Source: Lunasporangiospora selenospora (lineage: Eukaryota > Mortierellomycota > Mortierellomycetes > Mortierellales > Mortierellaceae). Taken from it: a DNA stretch of 31,380 nt. The notes under the pieces are model-generated. The model did not search any database. It saw nothing but the letters and a program-made list of their open reading frames with translations, and was not told the DNA's origin. Below are positions 1-12,100 of the stretch, piece by piece. Where the stretch lies: assembly GCA_015680635.1 (NCBI GenBank), contig JAABOA010000039.1:1-31380 (forward strand), written 5' to 3'. A program made the position numbers and the translations under genes. Position 1 is the first letter of the stretch; each line of letters begins with the position of its first letter.

Positions 1-150
1 AAACCTGACCGGGCCATCCGGACGCCAGTCCAACGGACCAGGGTGAATATCCGGGTGCAGAGTGCTCCTGTAGAGACCCCAACGGCTACAACGGCCGCAA
101 CGGCATCGCGGCGGGCTTCTGGTCCAGGTTGTAAGCTCGTACAGCGCTAG
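1..150 (+). other. Possible 3' end of a gene truncated by the window edge
   Basis: Frame 1 is open from the first base for 49 codons to a TAG at 148-150. The stretch is clearly richer in G+C than the DNA after it and reads as an Arg/Thr/Ala/Pro-rich tail ending in CKLVQR. A reverse frame is also open over the same bases, so coding on the + strand is not secure. No family is recognisable. It could be a real C-terminus or chance. Confidence 0.2.
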
Positions 151-1691
151 AGGAGGGGAAAGACAGAGGAGAGTGGAGACGGGCGCTCTTTGACTATATG
201 TAGTTGGAATCAAAACGTCCTGCGTTGTGGTCATTTGTACGGCTCTGAAAGCGGCGTCATTAGAGGGAGCGAGGAAATGGCATTATAGCATCGGCCGATT
301 TCACAGCTTACAATGGAATCTGCGGTCGTTTTGTCTTGTCTGGCCTAAATCACCTAGCCATTGACCCAGCCACTTGTCACGCCCGAGTACCAAGTACTAT
401 CATCTATCATCCATACACCTACTAGCACTGCGATCAGGGCTAGGGTATTGTAGGACACTAGAAAATCTTTATTAATATGAACCCGACATCGCGGACAACT
501 GCTAGCCAAGCTCGTGAATTATTGGAGGGTGTTCAAGGACTTATTCGTCTTTTTAGCTCCATGCCTCAATGACCACGGCAACTACAACAGTATGTAGTAG
601 AGATATCACGAAAAGCTTGTCTGCAATGTCCTGTTTATTGATGATGATACTGTCGAAGACGCACTTGGGATTCTTCTGAGAGGAGGTTCACGCAATACTG
701 GACTTTTTTCTAGAATCGGAATAGAGGATGCTGTTTTTTTACGATCCAGGTTTAGTCAAGGTCAATATTGTACTTTTTTCATGGCAATAATGCACCGAAA
801 CAGCTCTGCCCTCTAATACTTGAAAATAGCAACTACAAGCGCACTGTCCTTTACCGAAAATCAGGGAGAATTTAAGCGCGAATAGTCAATTTGGTATTTC
901 AGCTTAGGACAAACACAGCCGAGAAACTGCATGAAAATGTTACTGTCGTTTATATTTTCTCTTCTATTTCGACATTACGTAGGAGAGATCATTCTCATGC
1001 GAAGAGATCCTATGCGTTGGAATGTTGAGAGTTATTGTCAGCCATAGTTCCTGGTACAGTACGGTTGGAATTTAAAAGATTGTGTAATCTGGCCTGTCAG
1101 ACTACCAAGTTTCTTGCCTCAGAAGCAAGTCGCGAACTTACCAGTCTCTCATGAGATCCAAGATATGTGTTTCAAGCAGCTAAGAACCTGGGGCTGGAAG
1201 TCTAGCCAGCTCAGCCAAAATTTCAATGTCTGTAGAGGTCCAATATGTAGATCATCATACACAGATTCCCTCTATCCTATGGTGGCACGCTTTCAGGTCG
1301 AAAGGGCTCAAGAAGCACTAGTCATGGAGGGGACGTGCTGAAATATATCCTCTCCACAAATATATAACCAAGATGACGATCGCGGTAACACCTCCAGTCC
1401 GATAAATGTCTCTTGGGGTTAATACTGTTGAATTTAGTACTAGTGATTCCACTCAAACTGACGCGTAAATATGCGAGTTGGTTTCTTCAACCAATGGGTG
1501 TATACCAGCAGCTGCCGCGATTAAGTTTTCGGTGACGTTTTTAGACTGGGGTTTCGCGTACGTCGTCTGTTCTCTACTACACTCTTCAGCTATCACAACG
1601 CCTTTTGACGATATCGCCAACTCACCCCAATTCCATCTTCCTTGTGCTAATTTACCAAGTAAAGAGAAAAAACCAACAGCATCACAACAAT
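151..1691. other. Long left-hand region without a confident gene
   Basis: About 1.5 kb with no intact ORF that looks like a gene. Between roughly 477 and 1341 there are short open stretches in shifting frames that read like protein but are broken by stops (477-572, 601-816, 1114-1341); they are discussed as a possible decayed gene. The last 200 bases should hold the RPN12 promoter; a CCAAT pentamer lies at 1491-1495, about 200 bp before its ATG. I see no tRNA, tandem repeat or mobile-element end here. Confidence 0.4.
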
Positions 1692-3104
1692 ATGGCTCTC
1701 ACAGAAGTCAAGTCCCTTGCACAGGCACTCAGCCAGGAATTCAACTCGGCCAACCCCAACCTCGACAAATGCGGACAGCTTCTTTCGCAGCTCAAGGTCA
1801 GCATTTCAATGTTCTCGGACCCATGAGAATTAAGAGAGAGAGAGGGAGAGAGAGAGAGAAAAAAAAGCGCATCAATTATAGGTTACCTTGACTTTTGTTC
1901 GGCAGATGGAACCACATTATTTCTCACAGCGACCGACACTTTTTGGCTCCATTTGATAGATCGCCTTGATAGAGTTGCAGTACCTGACGCATGAGGACAA
2001 ACACAACAATGTCGAGGAGCTTACTGTAGCACGTAAGTGTGAAGCCAGACCCTCTGGGCGTCAGCAAAGAAAGGACAGTAAACCATGGCGACGAAACGTA
2101 TTGTAGGAAGCAGAATACTCATCTCTTACGACTCAAACTCTGTTTATGTGTGATCCCAACTAGGCGACGTTCTTGAGATCGGAGCGCAGTGGAGCGTTCG
2201 CAAGAAGGATATCCCTTCGTTCGAAAGATATATGGCGCAACTCCAGACCTACTACAACGACTATAGGTAAGGGTCATTGAACATTGTGTCTATTCGCCTT
2301 TCAAATTCCTAAAAAAAACTCACCTTGACATGTCTACTCTCTGATAGCAACCTTCCTCCTTCGCCCATAAAATACAACCTCATCGGCCTCAACCTGCTCT
2401 GCCTGCTCTCCCAGAACCGGATTTCCGACTTCCACACCGCACTAGAGACGATCGAGCCATCGCAATTGCACAGCAACCCAGTCATTCAGTATCCAATCAA
2501 GTTAGAACAATCTTTGATGGAGGGAAGCTACAACCGCGTGTGGAGCTCAAGATCAGATGTTCCCTCCAAGGAGTATCTCTTCTTTATCGACATTTTAATG
2601 GACACCATCAGGTAAGGAGTGTGAGACCTTCCTATCGACATGCTGGATGTTATTCATATTTAGTCGTGACGACATAATCCTTTGGATCAGGATATGAGCT
2701 AACGATTGGGTTCTCTGTTACTATGTCTCAACATAGGAACGAGATTGCCAGCTGTAGCGAAAAGGCATACACAAGTCTGCCTTTGAAGGATGCAGGCACA
2801 CTATTGTTCTTTACAAACATGGAGGACATTTTGAACTTTGCAAAGGAGGTATGGTGGTTTTTTTTACGCGTCATTTTGCTTTATTCAGTAACTGCCACTA
2901 CGCGTGTCGATGATGGAGACTAAACAAATTGCCCTGATCTATACTATTGACTTTTTGTTTTTTTTGTAGAGAAAATGGAAGGTCAACCCTGTAGAGCAAA
3001 AAGCCTACTTCCACTCAGATGCGGACGAAAAGATCGGCATCCCTGCAGACCAAATCATCAAGCAGACAATGTTCTATGCCAGAGATATGGATCGCATTAT
3101 CTAA
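1692..3104 (+). CDS. RPN12: 26S proteasome regulatory subunit Rpn12 (PSMD8)
   Basis: Lid subunit of the 19S regulatory particle of the 26S proteasome, acting in cytosol and nucleus in ubiquitin-dependent proteolysis. I read six exons: 1692-1796, 1960-2032, 2164-2266, 2348-2611, 2737-2848 and 2970-3104. They join in phase to 263 aa; yeast Rpn12 has about 274. Family signatures are clear: [13 protein letters not shown] followed by [44 protein letters not shown], and [22 protein letters not shown] from the PCI/CSN8-like region. The start is the only ATG giving [13 protein letters not shown] in phase with exon 2. The acceptor before IALIELQYL was chosen from three candidates because it restores the helix LKIALIEL expected from animal PSMD8. 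It is convergent with the next gene, with only 221 bp between stops. I see no defect. Confidence 0.95.
1833..1866. repeat. GA microsatellite ending in poly-A within RPN12 intron 1
   Basis: Runs of AG dinucleotides, interrupted once by GGG, followed by eight A residues. It lies wholly inside intron 1 (1797-1959), so length changes would not touch the protein. Confidence 0.85.
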
Positions 3105-3133
3105 GTGACCTTTTTGAATTCACCTTCTCTCTT

Positions 3134-3162
3134 CCCCTCCCTCCCCCTCCCTCCCCCCACCC
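3134..3162 (-). other. C-tract on + / G-quadruplex motif on - between two convergent stops
   Basis: The + strand has six C runs (3134-3137, 3139-3141, 3143-3147, 3149-3151, 3153-3158, 3160-3162), each separated by a single base. The - strand therefore has six runs of three or more G with one-base loops, a textbook intramolecular G-quadruplex pattern. It sits 30 nt after the RPN12 stop and about 165 nt beyond the stop of the opposite gene, whose RNA would carry the G-rich strand. Confidence 0.8.
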
Positions 3163-3325
3163 TTCACCTGCGCAGGTAGTTCAGCATGCAGGCATTCGTA
3201 CGGAATACCAAACTAAAGAATGGAGACATTTTGAAATAGTTGGCTGTACACAGTTTATGATTATTTTTGAATTGCATTCCTAAAACAAAGGATGGGTTCG
3301 GCAAAACTTGGAAAAAAGGGTCTCA

Positions 3326-4741
<1,416 letters not shown>

Positions 4742-5179
4742 AATAGAAATGCTTGGTAGGTAAGCGGGGGAGCGAGACTGATTTCTTTTTCAAATGTGCG
4801 GAGAAGTAGGGAATAGGTGCGGAGGAGTGGAATGCGGAGAAAAGAAAGAGATGGGGGGTTTTTTAAAGTCTGAATGAATATGTGACCTTTTTCTTTCCCA
4901 GGCGGGGGTAGTCTCCACTCGTTTTGTTGTGAGCCATAATACTCTTCAAACTCTTTGCAAGGGTCAAGTATGCCCAAAAGGCGAAGCATCAAACGTGCTA
5001 ACGGAGGTGATAGTAAAAACAACCAAAAAAACATGGAGGCTAGTGCAGCGCAGCATTGTCAAAGGGTTATCCGAGTTGTTGTCGCATGTACTTTATTGGT
5101 CGTTCCCCAATAGGGTATGCTCGGAAGGAGAGGCTGTGAAGTGTAGAACATGGTATCCCGACCGCGCGTCTTCTTTAGA
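4742..5179. other. Intergenic region: SNARE 3' end and BNA6 promoter
   Basis: 438 bp between two genes that both read leftwards. On the - strand an AATAAA lies at 5092-5097, 83 nt after the SNARE stop. The 5' flank of the phosphoribosyltransferase next to its ATG is pyrimidine-rich on the - strand (A/G-rich on + around 4745-4860), including a short G6T6 run. The open frames here do not resemble proteins. Confidence 0.5.
5092..5097 (-). terminator. Polyadenylation signal AATAAA of the SNARE gene
   Basis: The canonical hexamer on the reverse strand, 83 nt beyond the TAA of the syntaxin-8-like gene and before the promoter of the next gene in the same direction. Confidence 0.55.
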
Positions 5180-6414
5180 TTACTTTGACACAATTACGAG
5201 AACAATGACTAGTATGAGGATGATAATCCAAGAACCTGTAGAGAAGAAAGAAAAAGCCCATTGACATCATCAGTAAATATTACTTTGGGTATGTTCATTT
5301 CGGCAGCGCAGTGGTCCACGTCAAGTGAATAAGCCAACTCTTACGGCAGCCTTTGGTTCCTTCCGCAACCCGATTTAGCCGCTTTCTCGCAATGCCCAGT
5401 CGACTCTCAGTCCGGTCAACAAGATGGTCGGTATCATCCAAGAGATCCATGTGTGTGTCCAGTTCATCGCCAATCATTATTCCCATTTCTCGTTGTCTAC
5501 CAACTGCTTCGCTCAGTCGATCTAAATTTTGGTCTTGGTCTATTCGTTACGCGTGTAGGGATACAAGGCCCAATTAATATCTTGGACGACGGTAAAAGTA
5601 GGGGGAAAAAAGGCCGTGCATCAATTGAAAATGACAGTAATAGTATAAAATCCAAAGATGCTTACCTTCAACAATCCGCTGCTGGAGCTGGAGCATTTGG
5701 TTGTTATCGAGATTGTCAACCTCGACCGCATTATCAGAGAACCGCACGATTTTAGATCGTGAGCTACTCCTAGGTTGGTTCAAGCCAAGCAACACCGCTC
5801 TTTACAACATAAAACAACGGCAACAGCAGAGATACAATCAAGGACCAAGGTTGTGTCAAAATCAATATTAATGCAAGCGGAGGATGCTTGCATTCACTGT
5901 CATTCGCTGCGAGGGCTAGGGTCAAGTCAGTGGTTGGGTAAACATACCTAGTGTCGGCATCATCCTTGTCCTGAAGCAAAGCCTCCAACTTTTCAAGCTG
6001 CCCCTGCAGCTTGATCAGTGTGTCTTCTCTGCTTTCGAGCTCTTTTGAAGATCTAGGGGAGGGCGAATTTTGAGACGATGATCCGGTTAGGTCTAACGTG
6101 GCACGGTATAGAACAGAGAGCCTGTGGCAAGAACAATTTTTTGTTTGCCAAGTGTTGGTTGTAAAAGAAAAAAAAAAAAAGCTGGCGAGAAAGGGGAGAG
6201 GAACATACGCCGAACCATCCTGCTCTGCCTGCGAAAGCTCTTGTTCTAATTGCACGAGCCCTTCTCGAAGCCGTGGCATGTTCTTGTCTATGGTTTTGTC
6301 CTGCGACGTAGTGCCTAGGCCATTGGCGCGACAGCGATTACGCTCGTAAACGGTCACCAGTGTGCTGTCAGCAATGAGCCCCAGCTTAGAACCCCAGGTC
6401 GTCTCAGTGGCCAT
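5180..6414 (-). CDS. SYN8: Syntaxin-8-like Qc-SNARE of the endosomal system
   Basis: Tail-anchored Qc-SNARE for fusion of endosomal or pre-vacuolar membranes. Five exons: 6209-6414, 5948-6052, 5666-5769, 5345-5539 and 5180-5235, joining to 221 aa. In order: an N-terminal helical region (WGSKLGLIADSTL, YERNR), an acidic coiled region (LEKLEALLQDKDDAD), a linker, the SNARE motif at about 140-200 (VEDQDQNLDRLSEAVGRQ, then GDELDTHMDLLDD), and a C-terminal membrane anchor of about 15 residues (SWIIILILVIVLVIV) ending in SK. The SNARE motif aligns without gaps to human syntaxin 8 (GNELDEQNEIIDD). The zero-layer position is His168 rather than Gln; see findings. The short hydrophobic anchor fits Golgi/endosome residence. 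It is divergent from the helicase gene, 263 bp apart. Syn8/Fsv1 is the likeliest ortholog; Tlg1/syntaxin 6 fits less well. Confidence 0.87.
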
Positions 6415-6677
6415 GTGTACGGTCGGCTATGGTTGGATTGGTTGGTATCCTGGAAGGCGAAATGAGGAGAGAAGGAGGGGAAAGGGAGAGAGGGAAAGAG
6501 AGAAGCGGGTGTGCTGTTGCGGTATACTTGAGGTGTGTTAATGGACAGAATGGATGGATGGAGGAAGAGGCAGGGGGAAGGAGTTCATGTGTAGCTGGGC
6601 GGGCGACAGAATGCCAGCAGTCACGAGGACGCACAAAAAAGGGCTGCAGTCGACAAGACAGACAGGACCGACAGGCC
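6415..6677. promoter_or_regulatory. Divergent promoter between the SNARE and helicase genes
   Basis: 263 bp separate the two ATGs. The SNARE side (about 6450-6510) is purine-rich on +, so pyrimidine-rich in the direction of SNARE transcription. The frame of the helicase is open upstream to an ATG at 6429, but that extension reads as low-complexity Gly/Arg/Glu sequence from the purine tract and is better taken as promoter and 5' UTR. Confidence 0.5.
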
Positions 6678-8923
6678 ATGACAGACCAATTCCATTCCAA
6701 GGATGTCCAGATCAACGAAGACCTCGATTTCTCATCCTTGGTTTCGAATGAGCGACTTCTCCGCGGTCTCTTTGCCGCAGGATACCGTAGACCGTCGCCA
6801 ATCCAGCTCAAGACTATCCCATTTGGACGCCTCGGCCTGGATCTGATCGCACAGGCCAAATCGGGCACAGGAAAAACTATTGTCTTTAGCGTTATTGCTC
6901 TCGAGGCTGTCCTCGGCAAACTCTCGCTTTCTGGAACAGTGGCAGGGCATGAATCAAGGTCGCAGGAGCAAACTTCGCCTCAGGAACAGCAGAGGCAGCC
7001 ACAGGAGCCACATGCTGTGATTGTAGCACCCACGCGCGAGATTGCTGTCCAAATCCGAGAGGTCATCCTTAGCCTCACGCGGGAAGCATTAAAAGACGAC
7101 ATCAAATGTCATGCTATGATCGGTGGGATGCCTGTCAAGACGGACAAAGAAAATCTAAAAGACTGCTCCATCGTTGTAGGGACACCAGGCCGTCTCCGAG
7201 CATTGATCCAGTCAGGGCAGCTAAAGACAAGTAGTATTCAGCTTTTGGTGCTAGATGAAGCTGATAAGCTCATGGAAGATTGCTTTAGGACCGACATATT
7301 CGAGATTAACGCTCGCCTACGGGGAGACAAGCAAGTGATGGCATTCTCAGCAACTTATGATGATGAGTTATTGGGGATGCTGGATCAGCTGGTCAAAAAC
7401 CCTGTATATATAATGCTTTCAAATGGTGTACCAGAGCTTGAAGGTATGTGCTGGCAAGAGATCACTTTGGTTCCATGCTCCTACATCATGCCTAATTTGA
7501 TTGAAAAGGCTGAGAATGACTCATGTTCTGTTGTCTCTGTTCTAGGCGTTTTACAGTATTACAAGGTAGTAGCTTTGACTGAGAGACAAAAGTCAAGCAC
7601 AGTGTTCCTTCAGCAGATCCAGATCATGGAAGCAAAGTTTGCAGAGCTGGAGGGCTTGTTGACACATGTCCCATTCTATCAGGCAATTGTATTCCTAAAC
7701 CACCGTTCTCGAGCCGGCGACCTCGTAAAGTTCCTGAATCGAGCCGGATGGCCATCTATGCACATTTCGTCGGGCATCTCACAAGCCGATAGGTTGGATG
7801 TGATGTCAAAGGCTCGAAAGTTTGAACTGCGTGTATTGGTTTGCAGTGACTTGGTAAGTCGTCTCCTTGAGTTTACACATCGGTTTGTTTGATGCGAACA
7901 AGTCAGTTTACAATAGCCGGCGCTAACAATAGTCTTTAGATTGCTCGCGGAATCGATATTGATCGAGTAAATCTGGTAGTGAACTTGGACCTCCCAAGGG
8001 ACCCTGAGACATATCTACATCGTATCGGTCGAACAGGTCGCTATGGGACAACAGGGCTAGCAGTCAGTATTGTCGACAACAAAGAACTGGAGACGATCAA
8101 CATTCTACACAAAGATTTCGGGATTACAATCCAGGAAATATCACGAGAGGACAAGTCGTTCCGTCAAGTCTTGGATCGTAGTCAAAGTCGACATTACGAA
8201 CGTCCACTACAGACAGCCGAGGACAATGAAAAGTACGAGCTGCTAAAGTCAGCGAGAAGTGAGCACAAGCGAGATCGTGACGAGCAAACTGCAGTTTGCG
8301 ACAATGGCGATAAGAGTTCAATTGAAGAAATGCCATCGAATACTCTCGAAGTGGTTATTCCTGAGAAGGTGCCTTCACAAGCGGAGAAAGGAGACTCTTG
8401 CTCACCTAAGAGGCAGAAAAGTAACACCCGACTTGTAAATCGCCACGGCTTACGGGGATCTATACAGGGGTTATCTGCCCTAGGTCAAAAAACAGAGGCT
8501 GCAGACCAAGTCAACGAGATTCATGGGACATATCAAAATGATTTTCCCTCAAGTGAAGACTTTAATATTGTTGGTGATGACAGGGGCGATGGTGATGACG
8601 ATGACGATGGCGACGAAGACTATACTGACGAGGACAATGAGGACGAAGACAATGAAGACAACGTTGAATCAGACCCACAATTCCAACGTGTAGACCCGTA
8701 CAGTTTCTACTGGCAATACGCAGCCTTGAGTCCGACGTCCTACAATGGCTACTATCAACTCTTTTACCCGCCTGGTGTGGGTCAACAGGGATTCCCTGTC
8801 AACTTCTCGTATCCTCAACACGCTAATTCCCATTCATCGGACGCAACATCAAGCAATGCCGACCATTTCCTCCCACCAGACTTGCCCTTGTTTCCGGGCA
8901 AGTTCATGTCTCCATTTATGTAG
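6678..8923 (+). CDS. DDX20: DEAD-box RNA helicase, DDX20/Gemin3-like
   Basis: ATP-dependent RNA helicase related to Gemin3, which in animals belongs to the SMN complex that loads Sm rings onto spliceosomal snRNAs. Three exons: 6678-7443, 7546-7853 and 7940-8923, giving 685 aa. Motifs: Q motif ([14 protein letters not shown]), I AKSGTGKT 60-67, Ia [21 protein letters not shown] 193-196, III SAT 224-226, V ARGID 360-364, [10 protein letters not shown] 385-392. [18 protein letters not shown] and LQYYKVV match Gemin3 more than eIF4A or Dbp5. After the helicase core comes a long low-complexity tail with an acidic D/E block (8571-8665) and a Tyr/aromatic-rich end ([19 protein letters not shown]), like the end of animal Gemin3. 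The start just before the Q-motif region was preferred over the in-frame ATG at 6429. All catalytic residues are present. Confidence 0.9.
8571..8665 (+). repeat. GAT/GAC/GAN-rich simple sequence coding an acidic block
   Basis: Imperfect GAN trinucleotide repetition within exon 3 of the helicase, encoding a run of mostly Asp and Glu. It probably marks a disordered acidic linker between the helicase core and the aromatic tail. Confidence 0.75.
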
Positions 8924-9024
8924 AGCCTCGTAATAGTAGAGAACGCTGCACACTGCAAGAATTGCATTTACTCATAAAACAATAGCATCAAGACCGTTTC
9001 ATTTTCTTTCTTTAAACGCCTCTT

Positions 9025-9036
9025 TTTATTTTTATT
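9025..9036 (-). terminator. Two adjacent AATAAA signals of the M16 protease gene
   Basis: Reverse-strand AATAAA occurs at 9025-9030 and again at 9031-9036, about 95-105 nt beyond the TAA of the M16 gene, in an A/T-rich stretch. The helicase stop is only about 100 bp to the left, so the two 3' UTRs probably meet or overlap. Confidence 0.6.
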
Positions 9037-9129
9037 TTCTATTTTTATGATGATTCCTCATCAAGAGTAATACCTTTTGGAGACCATCAAGTCCATCACA
9101 CTATGAAAAGTTCTACAATGTCTTTTGAT

Positions 9130-12100
9130 TTAGATTTCATCAATGTTCTTTGTCTCCAGCTGGAATCCAATCTTCTTGAACCCTTCCGAGATATCCTTAA
9201 CCTTGGTCGTGGCACTGGTGACCACAGTAACAGAAGTATCAGGCTTAAAGACCTTGATAAGGTACTTGTCCATGACATGCTGCAATTGTTCATGAGTCAC
9301 TGCCTGAACACGCGCCAAGAACTCCTTGTTATAGTCGGAGGAAACCTTCTTGAGAACCTGGTTCACAAAGGCTTCGGTTGCTGCGCCCGAGATCGTCTCT
9401 TCCTTCCGGACGATTCTGTAGACAATGCTTGCCTTTGCACCCTCGAGCTCCTGCTTCGTGAAGACACTCTTTCCAGTGGCATAATCCTCTACAATCTTGT
9501 TAGCAAGGTTGAACGCCCTCAGAGCATCCGGGGAGCGGTAGATCGTGAAAGAAAGGAATCCAGCCTCGACATCTGAACGCAAATTGGCGCCATAGACAGC
9601 TCCACTGCCACGAAGCTGCTTCCAGAATGGACCTTCCAGCGTATCCAAACATTCCGTGAGAACCAACAAAGCCGCATAGTCAGGATCCATGAAATCCTTT
9701 GGACCATGCGTGACATGGGTAGCGAACGAACTCTCGATGGAAGGCATATTGATAACATAGCCAGCGTTGCCGGGGTTCTTGCCAATCTTGCTCCAAACCT
9801 GGCTTGAATAAGGAATGGGAGCCAATGTGCTCGATTCCTTGTCAGAACCACCAAAGTTCTCAATCCAAGCTGTCTTGGGTTTGTTCTGCTTCAAAATATT
9901 TCCTTGCACCTGAATGTGGATGTTGGCAGGACGAGTCACTGTTGATTTCAATGGTTTGAATGAAAAGTTAGCACAGTCTCAAATAATTACTTTGGTCAAG
10001 CAGAAAAAAAAAAGGACATTTGTAGTAGGAGTAGACGTACAAATCTCACGGAGTTCATTCAAGGCCTTAACAACGGTCTCGGGCTCCTGCTCCAATTGCT
10101 TGATGACAGCAGGTAGGAACTTGGCTTGCTTAAGAATGCCCAAAGCCGCAATGTTCGAGTCGTCATGGTCATAGGTAAGGAAGCTCATGCAGGATTTCGA
10201 CATCTAGTTTATGCNNNNNNNNNNNNNNNNNNNNNNNNNNNNNNNNNNNNNNNNNNNNNNNNNNNNNNNNNNNNNNNNNNNNNNNNNNNNNNNNNNNNNN
10301 NNACAGTGAGGATGCATAAAATTAAACAGTTGGTTCATCTCTGTCACCACAAGTCAACGACATGTGCCGCGTCATTAATCTCTCCCTCTTGTTGTCAACA
10401 GTAACCTACTCTCGAGCCGTCGCGCTTTTCCTGAGGGATATCGTTCAGCAACTTTGTAGCGATAACCTTGAGACGGTCGACATCAAAGCGGGTGTTCCAG
10501 GTCATCTTTCGCAGCCATGCAATTCCCTCTTCATATTTCGAGCGCTCAGTCTTCAAAACAACCAGCGCCAATTGGCGGAACATTTGGCTGACACCCACTC
10601 CACAACCATGGCTGATGGTATCCTTGTCCAACTGCTTGACGACATCCTCAAAGTGAGTTTCCTTTCCAGTGGCTGGGTCCACAAGGGGCAATGAGAAGAA
10701 CGAGCTAAAGTAGATGTCCAGGTATGGGCGAAGTCTGGCAGGTAGGTCCGTCGAGGTAAAGTAGAGCGTGGTCTCAACAAATTCCGACTTGATATCTGTT
10801 TAACAAATGAAGGTGTAGTTAGTAAAAAGGAGTTGGGTTTTTTTCCGCATCAAGATTGAGTAAAAAGAGTTATTGTGAATTATTATAAAAACGTACGGTT
10901 GTATTCAATAAAGTAAGGAACATGGGCAGGGTCGTTGTTGAGGTGCTTTTGAACTTCATTGTCGCTGTTGAAAACGGTGAAAATCAAGAGTCAGAACAAA
11001 TAGGCACAGTTGAGTAAAAAATTGCATTGTATCGAGGGGAACTTACAACTTGCCATCCTTTTGGCTGCGACCAGAAACGACCTCGATCATTTCGATACCC
11101 TTGGCGTCAGGGATGGGGAAGTTGTCTATAGCATAAGGAAGTGCGTGGTTGTATATATCTCGTTAGCAAGCAGCTATTGAAACATACCAAAGATTTCCAC
11201 TGGGACCGGAATGTCGTTCTGGGCCCTGTGCTTCTCAAGCTCATTTTCCAGTTCCTTGAGCTTCTCCTCTCCAAGGCGCTTTCGCTGCTCTTCAACGCGC
11301 TTGACCTCATCCTCTGCTTGTTTAGTGGCATGCGCAGCAGATGGCTTTGCAATGATGGTGGCTCGCTTGGAGTCCAAGAAGTATCTATAAACGGTTTTTT
11401 TGGGGGGGTTTAAAAAAAAGATCAGACGAATTCTTTGCCATTCCGGTAAAAGGTTCTTTGAGCCAGTTTACTTACTCGCGAAGGTATTTAACCCATGCAT
11501 CACTGTCAAACTCGGCAACCTTATCCAAATTAGCCAGCTCATTTGTATACTCGCCCAGGTCGCTATCATCCTTCTTGCCGTAAAGGAAGTGGATAAGGCA
11601 TGGCCACGCCAAAGTCATGTGGTCCGTCTCAAGACGATCCATGAGCTTAAGCTTCTCGCGTTTGATAACAGATGCCATGCGTTCCATGTCGAAGCCCTCC
11701 TTTGCAACCTTTTCAAGAATCGAGAAGAACTTTGGTTCGATCTCGTCAAGTTTCTCGGTAGGAACACTATCAATTGTCAGTCGAATCTCGGTTCGAATGC
11801 GCTGCGAAGTGTAGAAATCCAATGCTTGAAAAAAGAAAGGCAGTGCAGTTTAAATAAGTATACATTTCGTCAGGGATCTGGCGAGCAGTTCTGGTATAAT
11901 CAGGTGCTTACAGGTGCAGTAGGGGTCCTCAATCTCGACCATTTCTTTTCTCAAAATTGCAACAGCAGAGTCGGTGAGGTAAATCTCAAGGATATCCAGA
12001 GCAGTGTATGTAAGGAAATCCTATATCAATTTGTTCAGTTAACAAGTGCAACATGGTTGTGTAATCGATGAGTAGGGATTCTTGAACAAATGGGAACATA

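Noticed and set aside
570-572. In-frame TGA followed by open sequence, as if selenocysteine
   Set aside because: No SECIS-like element is evident, fungi of this kind rarely if ever use selenocysteine, and the frame breaks again soon; decay is simpler.
1280-1290. GGTGGCAC resembling the yeast proteasome-gene element PACE (GGTGGCAAA)
   Set aside because: It differs from the consensus at the end, lies over 400 bp before RPN12, and PACE/Rpn4 control is not known outside ascomycete yeasts.
6429-6677. In-frame N-terminal extension of the helicase from an upstream ATG
   Set aside because: The extra 83 residues are low-complexity Gly/Arg/Glu translated from a purine-rich promoter tract; the family has no such segment and the ATG at 6678 fits the start of the helicase region.
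9101-9951. Reading the terminal M16 exon as a separate single-exon gene starting at the internal Met near 9951
   Set aside because: That Met lies in the intron; the acceptor at 9939-9940 joins in phase to the upstream exons and gives a family-length protein.
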